Source: CADEGL01 sp050180485
GTDB taxonomy: Bacteria; Pseudomonadota; Alphaproteobacteria; CADEGL01
Assembly: GCA_050180485.1 (NCBI GenBank)
Contig: JBFXED010000019.1
Span: forward strand, 1 to 64,000
Length of the DNA stretch: 64,000 bases
Direction: 5' to 3'
Shown: positions 1-8,153 of the stretch, in pieces
Layout of the letters: each line of letters opens with the position of its first letter
Position numbering within the stretch: position 1 is the stretch's first letter
Program-made: the position numbers and the translations under genes
The notes under the pieces: model-generated
What the model saw: the letters and a program-made list of their open reading frames with translations, nothing else
What the model was told of the DNA's origin: nothing
Database searches by the model: none

Positions 1-2
1 TG

Positions 3-434
3 TGCGGCGGGCGCGAGGTGTGGGGCTATCCCAAGAAGCTGGCCAAGGTTTCGTTCGATGAAGCGCCGGGCGGGCGCATCGCGGCGTCCGTCGAACGTCT
101 CGGCAAGATCCTCATCGACGCGAAGTTCACGCCCGGTGAAGCGGCCTTCGAGAAACCAAGCCTCCAGCCCCGCCTGCAGGTGAAACGCATTCCACGCGTC
201 GATGGCGAGGGTTTCGACGTGGACCAGATCATCTACAACGAGCTGGCCTCGCCGAAACTGCACGAACGGACAGCAGGCGCGGCCACCGTCGCGCTGGGCG
301 GCTCGCCCATCATGGATCCGCTGATGGAGCTGGGCGTCTCGCGCGTGGTCGGCGCCGAGTTCATCGTCGCCGATTTCCACCTGGCTTACGGGCGCGTCTA
401 CGAAGATCGCCTGGCCGCCAAGGTCGACGCCTGA
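3..434 (+). CDS. adc: Acetoacetate decarboxylase, 5'-truncated by the window edge
   Basis: The frame is open from the window edge and reads CGGREVWGYPKKLAK, the conserved opening of the acetoacetate decarboxylase core. The C-terminal part follows, and the protein ends at a TGA at 434. The family decarboxylates acetoacetate to acetone and CO2 through a Schiff-base lysine, which in family members lies just upstream of a segment like this one and is plausibly the lysine pair in the YPKK stretch. About 143 residues are present out of a usual ~250, so the N-terminal 40% lies outside the window. Ketone-body metabolism fits the 3-hydroxybutyrate dehydrogenase-like gene at the far end, but no linkage is shown. 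The truncation is a window artefact, not a mutation. Confidence 0.85.
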   Translation, partial: CGGREVWGYPKKLAKVSFDEAPGGRIAASVERLGKILIDAKFTPGEAAFEKPSLQPRLQVKRIPRVDGEGFDVDQIIYNELASPKLHERTAGAATVALGGSPIMDPLMELGVSRVVGAEFIVADFHLAYGRVYEDRLAAKVDA

Positions 435-478
435 CACCCGCGGCGCTTCGGATCACCTCTCCCAAGAGGCCTTCTTCG

Positions 479-1675
479 ATGACATCGAAGCATGTGCCGG
501 CTCGACACACCGATTGGGTCGGAGGACCAGAGATCGCCGCCATTTGTCTGGCCTATGCTGCGGTGCAATTTGCGTTGTCGCTGCGATTTCTGACTTCGGC
601 CTCCCTCTCCCTTGCGTCCGTAAACGCGTTTAAGCCGCTTCTTGCCGGTTTCCTTGTGCTTGCAACCGGCCTCTATATTGCCGCCGCCCTGCACGCGCCG
701 CGGCCCATCGCCCGGCTTCTGGGCTCGCCGGTCCTTTTGATCCTCCTGCTCGCGTTCCTTGCTATCGCGGAGTGGTACCTCTACCCGCTCCTTGATCGCG
801 TGTCGTTGAAACTAGCCGGAGAAGGCTCGGACGCGGATGACGCGCTTATCGACGCGGCGCAACGCCTGCTTGCGGGACAGCCGGCTTATGCGGCGCCCAC
901 CTATCGCGGAAATTCAATCAGTCCCGGCATCGGCTGGATCGTTCTTAATCTTCCCTGGGCATCCGCATCGACCTTCTTTCTGCTCACTCCGTTTTACCTA
1001 GGCGTGCTCGGCGTCGCGGTGCGGGTGGCGGCGCACTCCTGGGTACCGGCCAACCTGACCGTGATCGGTCATGTCATGTGTCTGGGGATTCTGGAGATCG
1101 CTCCCACCGGCGACCTTGCCGCCTTTGGGGCGGCGCTGGCCGCGACCTTTGTCGCCGCTTATATCGCACGCGATTCCGTATGGTCGCTCGCAGCCGTGGC
1201 GTTGGTGATGGGCACAGTGTCAACCGGCCGCATCCCCTTCGCGTTGTTTCCGTTATTAGCCGCCGCCGTCCTATGGCGCGTAACAGATGGCCGGTCGCTG
1301 ATTCTCGGTCTTGTCGGGTTCGGAACCGCGGTTGCCTGGCACCTCACGATGGCCGGTATCGACTCTGTCCCCTATCAGCCGCTGCATTTGTTCGGAAAAG
1401 GCGGCTTTCTCTTGCCTGGAGCGTGGCTATATCTCGCGGCATTTGCGTCGGCAGCAGCGGTGCTTATTGCGCTGCTTCGGCAGAAGCCTGGCTTGGCGCC
1501 CGCGGCTTTGCGTTGCGGCATCTGCTTAGGCGTCCCTTTAGCCTTTTTGGCCTTGGCGCATCTGGCGAGTATCGGCTTCCACACCGGCGTGTGGGAGGGC
1601 GCGAATTATCTCGCGCCCTCCCTGTCCTTCTTCACCGTCGCGCTTGCCATGTTGGCAATGCGCGCTCGAAACTGA
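479..1675 (+). CDS. Polytopic membrane protein, GT-C glycosyltransferase-like
   Basis: This is a 398-residue, strongly hydrophobic protein with roughly nine to ten predicted membrane segments. After the first helices a soluble loop carries an acidic SDADDALIDAAQ stretch at about residues 117–128, followed by LLAGQPAY and GNSISPGIGW. An acidic pair in the first large extracytoplasmic loop followed by 'LL.G..PY' is typical of GT-C glycosyltransferases that use polyprenyl-phosphate sugars. That functional reading is inference only, because no substrate can be named. Codon use is less GC-biased than in neighbouring genes (TTA, CTA and AAT codons occur), which suggests a less constrained or acquired gene. 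It starts at ATG 44 nt after adc. Confidence 0.6.
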   Translation: MTSKHVPARHTDWVGGPEIAAICLAYAAVQFALSLRFLTSASLSLASVNAFKPLLAGFLVLATGLYIAAALHAPRPIARLLGSPVLLILLLAFLAIAEWYLYPLLDRVSLKLAGEGSDADDALIDAAQRLLAGQPAYAAPTYRGNSISPGIGWIVLNLPWASASTFFLLTPFYLGVLGVAVRVAAHSWVPANLTVIGHVMCLGILEIAPTGDLAAFGAALAATFVAAYIARDSVWSLAAVALVMGTVSTGRIPFALFPLLAAAVLWRVTDGRSLILGLVGFGTAVAWHLTMAGIDSVPYQPLHLFGKGGFLLPGAWLYLAAFASAAAVLIALLRQKPGLAPAALRCGICLGVPLAFLALAHLASIGFHTGVWEGANYLAPSLSFFTVALAMLAMRARN

Positions 1676-1718
1676 GATGTCCCGCCATGCGACAAACAGC
1701 GTGGCGAGACTCGAAAGC

Positions 1719-1967
1719 TCAATGCAAGTCGGCGTCCTTTTTTGAACCGCCTTTGCTTTTCTCATAGAGCTGCGGATCCTCATCTTTCGCGTGGCGCTTA
1801 CCTTCGATTTCGGCTTCGCGCATCTCCGTGCCCTCGGGCGTATCCATCGCCTGGCGGGCTTTACGCGCCGCCGCTTCCGAACGGCCGCTCTGGGCATGCT
1901 CGGTAGCGGCCTTGTTATATTCCTTGGCCGCCGTCTTGTTGCCTTCGCCTTCGTTGCGCTGGGTCAT
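1719..1967 (-). CDS. Small hydrophilic charged protein, 82 aa, unknown function
   Basis: The protein starts MTQRNEGEGNKTAAKEYN and is rich in Lys, Glu, Ala and Gln with no hydrophobic segment. The motif EGKRHAKDEDPQLYEK near the C-terminus resembles a family of short, highly charged proteins seen next to housekeeping genes in proteobacteria. The reading frame extends further upstream, but the internal ATG at 1967 is preceded by a GAGGA ribosome-binding site about 7 nt away, so this start is preferred. It is convergent with the membrane protein gene and opposes the SGNH gene. Function unknown; a role in stress or desiccation tolerance would be speculation from composition alone. Confidence 0.6.
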   Translation of the reverse strand: MTQRNEGEGNKTAAKEYNKAATEHAQSGRSEAAARKARQAMDTPEGTEMREAEIEGKRHAKDEDPQLYEKSKGGSKKDADLH

Positions 1968-2077
1968 CGCTTGTCCTCGTGGTGGCTGGGGATTCGCAAG
2001 GAAAACCGCCGGACTCAGGCGCCGGTTCCGCGTAAATTCGGGCCGGCGTCCACGCCTTGGGGGGGAACTTGGGACCC

Positions 2078-3253
2078 GTGCCAACGTCGCGTCAGGCCAT
2101 CATCCCGAAGTACCTGTGCCTGATCCTCGCCGTCCTCGTGGCGCTTGAGGGCCTGGCTTGGCTTGCCGCGATTCCATTGCGCGGCGTGGGCATGTTTTAC
2201 GACCCTGGCCAGATCACCCAATCCTTCGACGCCTATATCTCGCGGCGCGACCCCATGCTGGGCTGGGCACCGCAGATGGGCATGCCGGGCATCGATGCCG
2301 AAGGCGCGCGCGCCATTCCCACGGACATGCGCTCCGATCCGATCTGTGTCAGCCTGTTCGGCGATTCCTTCACCTGGGCGCTAACGGTTGGCGATGGCGA
2401 AACATGGGGCGTCCTGCTCGCGCAACGATTGGGATGCGGCGTGGCGAATTTCGGCGTTATCGGCTATGGCTCGGACCAAGCTTACCTGCGCTATCTCGAA
2501 CGGCCGAAGACGGGTGGCATCGTTTTCTTGAATCATTTCTCGAAAAGTATTCTGAACAACGTCAGCCAATTTCGTAATCTGATCTATCCAGGCCCCGAAC
2601 TGGCGCTGAAGCCGCGCTTTGTCGAAAGCGGCGACGGCCCAGTGTTGATCCCCGTTCCCAAAATTCCTGCGGACGGGCTCAACGCTTTTCTGACCGATCC
2701 GTCGACCGTGCTGACGCATGAATATTTCCTGCCGGGCACGGCAGACGGCTTGACCGAAGCGAAATTCCCTTATCTGTGGAGCGTCCTGCACGCGGTGGTG
2801 CGAAGCCGCCAGTTCGAGGCTGTGCTGACCGGCTTGCCCACCTATGCCGCCCTCTACGCGCCCGACCACCCATCCCACGCCCTGGCCGTGACCGAACGCA
2901 TCTTCGACGAGTTTGCCGCGGCGGCGCGGGCCAATGGGCAGATTCCGGTGGTGACGATCATCCCAACCTGCCGCGAGCTTCGCCACGCCCAGGAAACCGG
3001 CGTCTGGACCTATGCCCCTCTGGCGGCCCACGCGCGTGACGAAGCCTATCCTGTTTTGGACGTCGGCCCGGAACTGCTGCGCCGCCTGGGCGACGCGCCG
3101 CCCGACGACATCTACGAGCGCGTCCACGGCCCCTGTTCGGAGCACTTCAACGCGACCGGCTACGAATACCTGGCGGAGATCGCCTATGCATTCCTTTGGA
3201 AACATGAGGCCACGCGGAAATATCTGAGCGAAATCGGTTTGGCCGAAAAATAA
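2078..3253 (+). CDS. Membrane-anchored SGNH/GDSL-hydrolase-like protein
   Basis: The protein has 391 residues from a GTG start; a TTG at 2057 in the same frame has no Shine-Dalgarno sequence. One N-terminal hydrophobic segment (about residues 11–30) could be an uncleaved anchor or signal. SLFGDSFTWA matches block I of SGNH hydrolases, with the nucleophile Ser in GDS. VIGYGSDQA fits the Gly-containing block, LNHFSKSILNN may supply Asn, and HGPCSEHFNATGYEYLAE near the end supplies the Asp/His-type block. Such proteins deacylate or deacetylate polysaccharides and lipids; the substrate here is unknown. The neighbouring GT-C-like gene makes a shared surface-glycan role possible, which is inference. 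Confidence 0.65.
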   Translation: MPTSRQAIIPKYLCLILAVLVALEGLAWLAAIPLRGVGMFYDPGQITQSFDAYISRRDPMLGWAPQMGMPGIDAEGARAIPTDMRSDPICVSLFGDSFTWALTVGDGETWGVLLAQRLGCGVANFGVIGYGSDQAYLRYLERPKTGGIVFLNHFSKSILNNVSQFRNLIYPGPELALKPRFVESGDGPVLIPVPKIPADGLNAFLTDPSTVLTHEYFLPGTADGLTEAKFPYLWSVLHAVVRSRQFEAVLTGLPTYAALYAPDHPSHALAVTERIFDEFAAAARANGQIPVVTIIPTCRELRHAQETGVWTYAPLAAHARDEAYPVLDVGPELLRRLGDAPPDDIYERVHGPCSEHFNATGYEYLAEIAYAFLWKHEATRKYLSEIGLAEK

Positions 3254-3285
3254 CCCGCGAGAGTCACCGCATCGGGAGGCGCGAC

Positions 3286-3696
3286 ATGGGAAGCTGCGAC
3301 ACGGTACGCCTGGAAGCCAACAAGGCCCTGGTCCGGCGCGTCTATGCCGAATGGTGGAACGCCAATGGCAACGCCGCCTCGGTCGACGAGATGGTGAAGC
3401 CGGACTTCATCGGTCACCTGGACAACGGGAAGATCCGGACGATCGACACGCTCCGCCACGACATCGCGGTGTTCCAAAGCGCGCTGGGAGGCTTACGAGA
3501 AGAAGTGGAGGACATGATCGCGGAGGGCGACCGGGTGGCCGTGCGCTACACGCTCTACGCCACCCATACCGGCGACTTCTATGGCGTCAAGCCCACGGGC
3601 AAGACGATCAAGGTCAGCGGCATCGAAATCTTCCGCATCGAGGACGGCAAGATCGCCGAGTTCTGGCACTTCGGCGAGCCGATCCACTTCGCTTAG
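3286..3696 (+). CDS. SnoaL-like / ester cyclase family protein
   Basis: This 136-residue single-domain protein has a GGGAGG ribosome-binding site before ATG 3286. The N-terminal helix (NKALVRRVYAEWWN), the central GDRVAVRYTLYATHTGDF and the C-terminal EIFRIEDGKIAEFWHFG are the signature strands of the SnoaL-like polyketide cyclase subgroup of the NTF2 fold. These small alpha/beta-barrel proteins catalyse ring closures or simply bind ligands; most bacterial members, including this one, have no assigned substrate. It ends 18 nt before the convergent GMC oxidoreductase, leaving no room for a separate terminator. Confidence 0.8.
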   Translation: MGSCDTVRLEANKALVRRVYAEWWNANGNAASVDEMVKPDFIGHLDNGKIRTIDTLRHDIAVFQSALGGLREEVEDMIAEGDRVAVRYTLYATHTGDFYGVKPTGKTIKVSGIEIFRIEDGKIAEFWHFGEPIHFA

Positions 3697-3714
3697 AGAA
3701 CGGCGAACAACGTC

Positions 3715-5355
3715 TCAACGCTGCGCGGTCGCGTGGCGGTCGGCGACGTGGAACGGCGCCGTCAAGCGCGGCAGGAGGCCGCGGCCGCGGATGATATCCG
3801 AGGCGCGCTCGGCCAGCATGACGACAGCGGCATAAGGATTGGCGCTGGGCACGTTCGGAAACGCCGAGGCGTCGACAACGCGAAGCCCGTCCACGCCGCG
3901 CACCGCGAGGTCGGGCATCAGAACAGCATCGCTACCGCCCATCCGGCAGGTGCCGGCCGGATGGTGGCCGGCGTCCGCGTGGGCGCGGAGATAGGCATCG
4001 ATCTCGCTGTCCGTGCGAAGCGCCGCGCCCGGCGTCACTTCGCGGCCGCGAAAGGGATCGAAGGCGCGCTGGGCCGCCAGTTCCATGGTAAGCTTGAAAT
4101 AGTTGCGCATATCGGCCACGTCCTCGTCCGTCCCGAAATAGTTGGGGTCGATAAGCGGGGCCGTTCGCGGATCGGCGTTGCGCAGCCGCACCGTGCCCCG
4201 GCTCGCCGCGCGCAGCGTGCCGATGCCGAAGTTGTAGCCATGCTCCGCACTCGGCTTCCAACCGTCAAATAGCAGCGGGCGGAAATGGATCTGCATGTCC
4301 GGATGCGCGACGCCCGCCCGTCCCCGTAGAAACGCGCCGACGTCGAGATGGTTGGTCGAAGCCGGGCCGCCATGCGTCAGCAGCCACTGCACTCCGGCCA
4401 GCGCTTTCCGTACGCCACGGGCATGCGGGTTCAAGGAACAGGGCACCTTCGACGCGTACTGGATACGCAGCTGCATGTGATCCTGGAGATTGCCGCCGAC
4501 GCCTGGCAAATCGGCGACCACATCGATGCCGTGGCCGCGCAGATGGTCGGCCGGCCCCACACCCGAGAGCATGAGAAGCTGCGGGGAATGGAAGGCGCCG
4601 CCCGCAAGCACGACCTCGCGTGATGCGAACACCGTGGTCCGTGCGCCGGCGGCTAGATACTCGACGCCAATCGCGCGCTTGCGGTCGAAAAGGATGCGTG
4701 TCGCGAGCGCGCGCGTCTCGATCCTGATGCGCGGATTCGGCCCCGTTCCGCGCAGATAGGCGTGCGGCGTATTCGCGCGCACGCCGCCATCGACGCTGAT
4801 ATCCCAGGGTCCGAACCCTTCCTGCTGATAACCGTTCGGATCCTCGGTCAGCGGATAGCCGGCCTCCTGTCCCGCCTCAAGGAAGGCGATATTGATCGGG
4901 TTCGAGACGATTCCGCGCCGCACCACGATCGGTCCCTTGTCGCCGCGATACACGCTCGGCGCCCCAGCCACGCGTTCGCTCCGCCGGAAATAGGGCAGCA
5001 CATCGGCATAGGCCCAGCCCTCGGCCCCTTCCCGCGCCCATCGCTCGTAGTCAAGCGCGTGGCCGCGCAGGAAGACCATGCCGTTGATCGAGGACGAGCC
5101 GCCGAGCACCCGGCCGCGCGGCTGGAAGATCGAGCGGCCGTTGAGCTCTTTCTGCGGCACAGTGTGGAAGGCCCAGTTGAACGGCCCGCCCTCGTAATTG
5201 TGCCCCATGGCCCCTGGGATTCGGATCGTCCAGTGCCGGTCGGAGGGGCCCGCCTCGAGAAGCAGGACCCGCACATCAGGATCCTCCGCCAACCGGGCCG
5301 CGACAATGCAGCCCGCCGTGCCGCCACCGATCACGATGTAGTCGTAGGTTTTCAC
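3715..5355 (-). CDS. GMC-family FAD oxidoreductase (choline/alcohol dehydrogenase-like)
   Basis: The protein has 546 residues from a GTG start with a strong GGGAGGGGG ribosome-binding site. The N-terminal dinucleotide fold GGGTAGCIVAARLAED (residues ~11–26) and LLLEAGP bind FAD. QPRGRVLGGSSSING is the first GMC signature and GGAFHSPQLLMLSGVGP the second. HHPAGTCRMG and SANPYAAVVMLAERA form the C-terminal catalytic end, with the active-site His and Asn. Family members oxidise choline, aliphatic alcohols or sugars. The annotation betA cannot be assumed because no betB or betI neighbour is present. It is transcribed leftward, downstream of tRNA-Glu. Confidence 0.88.
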   Translation of the reverse strand: MKTYDYIVIGGGTAGCIVAARLAEDPDVRVLLLEAGPSDRHWTIRIPGAMGHNYEGGPFNWAFHTVPQKELNGRSIFQPRGRVLGGSSSINGMVFLRGHALDYERWAREGAEGWAYADVLPYFRRSERVAGAPSVYRGDKGPIVVRRGIVSNPINIAFLEAGQEAGYPLTEDPNGYQQEGFGPWDISVDGGVRANTPHAYLRGTGPNPRIRIETRALATRILFDRKRAIGVEYLAAGARTTVFASREVVLAGGAFHSPQLLMLSGVGPADHLRGHGIDVVADLPGVGGNLQDHMQLRIQYASKVPCSLNPHARGVRKALAGVQWLLTHGGPASTNHLDVGAFLRGRAGVAHPDMQIHFRPLLFDGWKPSAEHGYNFGIGTLRAASRGTVRLRNADPRTAPLIDPNYFGTDEDVADMRNYFKLTMELAAQRAFDPFRGREVTPGAALRTDSEIDAYLRAHADAGHHPAGTCRMGGSDAVLMPDLAVRGVDGLRVVDASAFPNVPSANPYAAVVMLAERASDIIRGRGLLPRLTAPFHVADRHATAQR

Positions 5356-5457
5356 CCGGTCCCCCTCCCGCGATGACCTCCTGGAGGCAAGGACACTCTA
5401 GGGCGTCCGCCGACCGGAGGTCGACGGCAGGGCGCTGCGCGTGACGGGTTTTGAGAG

Positions 5458-5533
5458 TGGCGTCCCCTGGGGGATTCGAACCCCCGTTACCGCCTTGAGA
5501 GGGCGGTGTCCTAGGCCTCTAGACGAAGGGGAC
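5458..5533 (-). tRNA. tRNA-Glu (anticodon CUC)
   Basis: On the minus strand the sequence folds as a 76-nt tRNA. The acceptor stem is GTCCCCT paired with AGGGGAC, followed by discriminator G and an encoded CCA (5458–5460). The anticodon stem ACCGCC/GGCGGT closes the loop CTCTCAA, giving anticodon CTC. The T arm is GGGGGTTCGAATCCCCC. The 5' part GTCCCCTTCGTCTAGAGGCCTAGG is nearly identical to the bacterial glutamate tRNA body. It reads GAG codons. A good promoter lies directly upstream. Confidence 0.97.
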
Positions 5534-5543
5534 AGCGGGCGTG

Positions 5544-5572
5544 GTTATAGCGGCGGCGGGCGGAAAGTCCAA
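5544..5572 (-). promoter_or_regulatory. Promoter for tRNA-Glu
   Basis: On the minus strand TTGGAC (5572–5567) and TATAAC (5549–5544) are separated by exactly 17 nt, close to the sigma-70 consensus. The -10 box ends 10 nt before the mature 5' end of tRNA-Glu. This is one of the clearest promoter matches in the window and suits a strongly expressed stable RNA gene. Confidence 0.7.
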
Positions 5573-5613
5573 GTCCCTCGGGCGGCGCGGCGTACGGTTT
5601 TCGCTAACGGTAT

Positions 5614-6675
5614 TTAGGCGGCCTTGCCACCTACTTCCGCCATTCGCTTCTTCGCCGCCGCGAGAAAATCGTCCACATCCTTCTCGGTCGTGGCGAAGGA
5701 GCAGACCAGGCGCACCAGCGTGGTGTCAGCTGCGCCCCAGCGGGCGAAGCCAGCACCGTCGGCCTGCAGCGCCTTGATGACCGCATCTGGCAGGCGCACG
5801 AAGACCTCGTTGGCCTCGACCGGATGTTCCAGCACAGCGCCGGGGATTTTCTTCAGACCCGCCGCGAGGCGCGCGCCCATCGTGTTCGCGTGGGCAGCGT
5901 TCTTGAGCCAGTGCCCGTCCTTCACATAAGCCTCGAGCTGGGCCGAAACGAAGCGCATCTTCGATACCAGGTGACCGCCGCGCTTGTGCAGGTAGGCCAA
6001 ACGCTGCCGATGTTCCTTTGTGGGGTTAAACAGCACCACGGCCTCGGCGCCGAGCGCGCCGTTCTTGGTCGCGCCGAACGAGAGCGCGTCGATGCCGAGC
6101 TTCGTAGTCAGTTCCTGCGGGCTGCAGCCGAGCCGCGCCAGCGCATTTCCCAGGCGCGAGCCATCCATATGGACGTACAGGCCCTTCTCCTTGGCCGCAC
6201 CGACGATCGCGCGCAGCGCATCGAGCGAATAGACCGTGCCTGCCTCGGTCGACTGGGTCACGCTGACCACGGCAGGCGGCATCCAGTGCACGCTGCGCGC
6301 GCAAGCCGTGTGCATCATCTCCTTCAATGCGGCCAAATCCATCTGGCCGTGCATGCCGGAGATCGGCATCAGCTTGGCGCCGCCGGTATAGAACTCCGGC
6401 CCGCCCGCCTCCTCCACATAGATATGCGCCTCGTCGTGGCAGAAGATCGCGCCATAGGCGGGCGTCAGTGTGGCCAGGCACAAGGCGTTGGCGGCCGTGC
6501 CGGTGACGGTCGGGAACACCGCGACTTCGCCGCCAAACAGATCGCCGAAGGTTTTCTCCAATCCCTTGGTCAGCGGATCGGTGCCGTAAGAGGTCGCGGC
6601 ACCGTGGTTGGCAGCGACCAGCGCAGCCATGATCTCGGGCGAGGCGGCGAAGACGTTGTCGCTGCGGAAATTCAT
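5614..6675 (-). CDS. ltaE: Threonine aldolase / beta-eliminating lyase family, PLP-dependent
   Basis: The protein has 353 residues and starts at ATG with an AAGGA ribosome-binding site. FRSDNVFAASPEIMAAL opens the fold. HDEAHIYVEEAGGPEF (His81 stacks on PLP), HMDGSRLGNA (Asp171) and SFGATKNGALGAEA (Lys204, the Schiff-base lysine) are the diagnostic motifs of low-specificity L-threonine aldolases. The family cleaves L-threonine or L-allo-threonine to glycine and acetaldehyde. Length and motifs are complete. Substrate stereospecificity cannot be read from the sequence. The gene is monocistronic-looking between the small DUF gene and tRNA-Glu. Confidence 0.85.
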   Translation of the reverse strand: MNFRSDNVFAASPEIMAALVAANHGAATSYGTDPLTKGLEKTFGDLFGGEVAVFPTVTGTAANALCLATLTPAYGAIFCHDEAHIYVEEAGGPEFYTGGAKLMPISGMHGQMDLAALKEMMHTACARSVHWMPPAVVSVTQSTEAGTVYSLDALRAIVGAAKEKGLYVHMDGSRLGNALARLGCSPQELTTKLGIDALSFGATKNGALGAEAVVLFNPTKEHRQRLAYLHKRGGHLVSKMRFVSAQLEAYVKDGHWLKNAAHANTMGARLAAGLKKIPGAVLEHPVEANEVFVRLPDAVIKALQADGAGFARWGAADTTLVRLVCSFATTEKDVDDFLAAAKKRMAEVGGKAA

Positions 6676-6705
6676 GACGACATTCCTTTTAATTCAACGG
6701 GGTAT

Positions 6706-7041
6706 TCAACGCGCGGGCAGCACGTCCAGCGTGCCGAGCGATGCGCCCGTGGCCAGGTCCAGGATGTGGATGCGGCGGCAGGCGCCCGGCCCGTCGGTGC
6801 GTACAATCAGGCGGCCGGCGTCCGCGCGCATCTCAGCGATCTCGCAGCCCGCGCCCACGTTGAGCACGGCGCCGCCGAAGGCGCGCGGCATACCGGCGAT
6901 GGGTGCCGAGGCGGCGGGCGCCGTTTCGGACATCTCGACCTTGGGCTTGTTCATGCGGTTGAAAATGGTCACGCCGATGACCCCGACGCCGATTACGATC
7001 AGCACGCCCATGAAGATGATGAGGCCCTTGAGCATCGCCAT
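6706..7041 (-). CDS. Small single-pass membrane protein (DUF6476-like)
   Basis: This 111-residue protein has one strong N-terminal helix, LKGLIIFMGVLIVIGVGVIGV, followed by a charged linker and a short C-terminal domain rich in Gly, Ala and Arg with GAGCEIAEMRADAGRLIVR and ILDLATGASLGTL. The linker and single helix match small alphaproteobacterial proteins encoded beside an RluA-type pseudouridine synthase and rpoH. I recall these as DUF6476 but could not verify it. The frame is open further upstream, but that part would overlap the divergent pseudouridine synthase gene, so ATG 7041 (or 7035) is preferred. Only 19 nt separate the two divergent starts. Function unknown. Confidence 0.65.
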   Translation of the reverse strand: MAMLKGLIIFMGVLIVIGVGVIGVTIFNRMNKPKVEMSETAPAASAPIAGMPRAFGGAVLNVGAGCEIAEMRADAGRLIVRTDGPGACRRIHILDLATGASLGTLDVLPAR

Positions 7042-7060
7042 GGTATGGGTCCAGTCTCGG

Positions 7061-8047
7061 ATGATGGACAGGGACGAAAAAAACGCCGCTTCGCGGCATC
7101 TGGTGGTTGGCGAGGTCGGGGACGCGGGGACCCGCCTCGACGTCCTCCTGGCCGCGCGCCTGCCCGCGCTATCGCGCTCGCGCATCCAAGCGCTGATCAA
7201 GGCAGGCCACGTGTCCGAAGGCGCGCGGACGATAGCCGACGCCTCCCACAGGGTCAAACCAGGTCAAAGTTTCGCCATCTTCGTTCCCGAGAGTGAGCCT
7301 GCCACGCCCCTTGGCGAGGCTATCCCGCTCGCCATCCTGCATGAAGACGAATATTTGATCGTGATCGACAAGCCAGCCGGATTGGTCGTGCATCCCGCGC
7401 CGGGCAACGCCACGGGCACGCTCGTCAACGCGCTGATCGCCCATTGCGGCGAAACGCTCGCGGGCATTGGCGGCGTGCGCCGGCCCGGCATCGTGCATCG
7501 CCTCGACAAGGACACGAGCGGCGTGATGGTGGCGGCCAAGACCGATGCCGCCTATGCCGGACTGCAAGCCCAGTTCGCCGCGCGCACGATCAAGCGCGCC
7601 TATGCCGCCTTGGCTTGGGGCGTGCCCCAGCCACGCGCAGGCGAGATTTCGGGCGCCATCGGACGCAGCCCGCGCAACCGTAAGAAGATGGCCGTGGTAG
7701 CGCGCGGCGGCAAACCCGCCCTCACCCGCTACCGCGTCACGCGCACGGTGGGTGGTGGGGCGGCCAGCCTTTTGGAATGCCGCCTGGAAACGGGGCGGAC
7801 TCACCAGATCCGCGTCCACCTGGCCAGCCGGGGCCATGCCATCCTGGGCGATCCGCTTTACGGGACGGCCCGGCCGGCCGCGGCAAAGCGCCTAAACCCC
7901 GAAACAAGAGAGGCCGTGGCCGCGTTTCCCCGTCAGGCCCTGCATGCGGCCACGCTTGGCTTCGTGCATCCCGGCAGCGGCCGACCCATGGCGTTTCAAT
8001 CAGAAATCCCTCCTGATATGAGTGAGTTACTTGAAATATTAGGATAA
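7061..8047 (+). CDS. rluD: RluA-family 23S rRNA pseudouridine synthase (RluD-like)
   Basis: The protein has 328 residues, with tandem ATGs at 7061 and 7064. An S4 RNA-binding domain (about residues 20–80, with SRSRIQALIKAGHV) precedes the catalytic domain. RPGIVHRLDKDTSGVMV is the RluA/RluD signature and Asp149 is the catalytic nucleophile. LLECRLETGRTHQIRVHL is the second family motif. It isomerises uridines in rRNA; RluD targets helix 69, but which site this paralogue modifies cannot be told from sequence. It is followed by rpoH 106 nt downstream in the same direction, an order common in alphaproteobacteria. Confidence 0.9.
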   Translation: MMDRDEKNAASRHLVVGEVGDAGTRLDVLLAARLPALSRSRIQALIKAGHVSEGARTIADASHRVKPGQSFAIFVPESEPATPLGEAIPLAILHEDEYLIVIDKPAGLVVHPAPGNATGTLVNALIAHCGETLAGIGGVRRPGIVHRLDKDTSGVMVAAKTDAAYAGLQAQFAARTIKRAYAALAWGVPQPRAGEISGAIGRSPRNRKKMAVVARGGKPALTRYRVTRTVGGGAASLLECRLETGRTHQIRVHLASRGHAILGDPLYGTARPAAAKRLNPETREAVAAFPRQALHAATLGFVHPGSGRPMAFQSEIPPDMSELLEILG

Positions 8048-8112
8048 TTTTACTAAATGTACCGTGACCAAAGTCACAGACGCGGTAGCCTAGGCTGCTA
8101 AGGTCAGGTGGC

Positions 8113-8137
8113 CGGCCCAGGGGGGAGACCCGGGCCG
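8113..8137 (+). promoter_or_regulatory. Hairpin in the rpoH 5' leader, adjacent to the ribosome-binding site
   Basis: CGGCCC (8113–8118) pairs with GGGCCG (8132–8137), and a G-rich loop lies between. The hairpin ends 2 nt before the AGGAG ribosome-binding site of rpoH. A second perfect inverted repeat, GTGAC-CAAA-GTCAC, lies at 8064–8077. A structure this close to the start could modulate initiation, as in rpoH RNA thermometers of gammaproteobacteria, but the pairing does not visibly sequester the Shine-Dalgarno itself. Regulation is therefore unproven. Confidence 0.35.
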
Positions 8138-8153
8138 TCAGGAGAATGTAGAT

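Noticed and set aside
5824..7296. 490-codon open frame on the plus strand opposite the threonine aldolase and the small membrane gene
   Set aside because: It is the antisense frame of genes with clear motifs; high GC leaves such frames open, and its composition (Arg/His/Gln/Ala-rich) is not protein-like.
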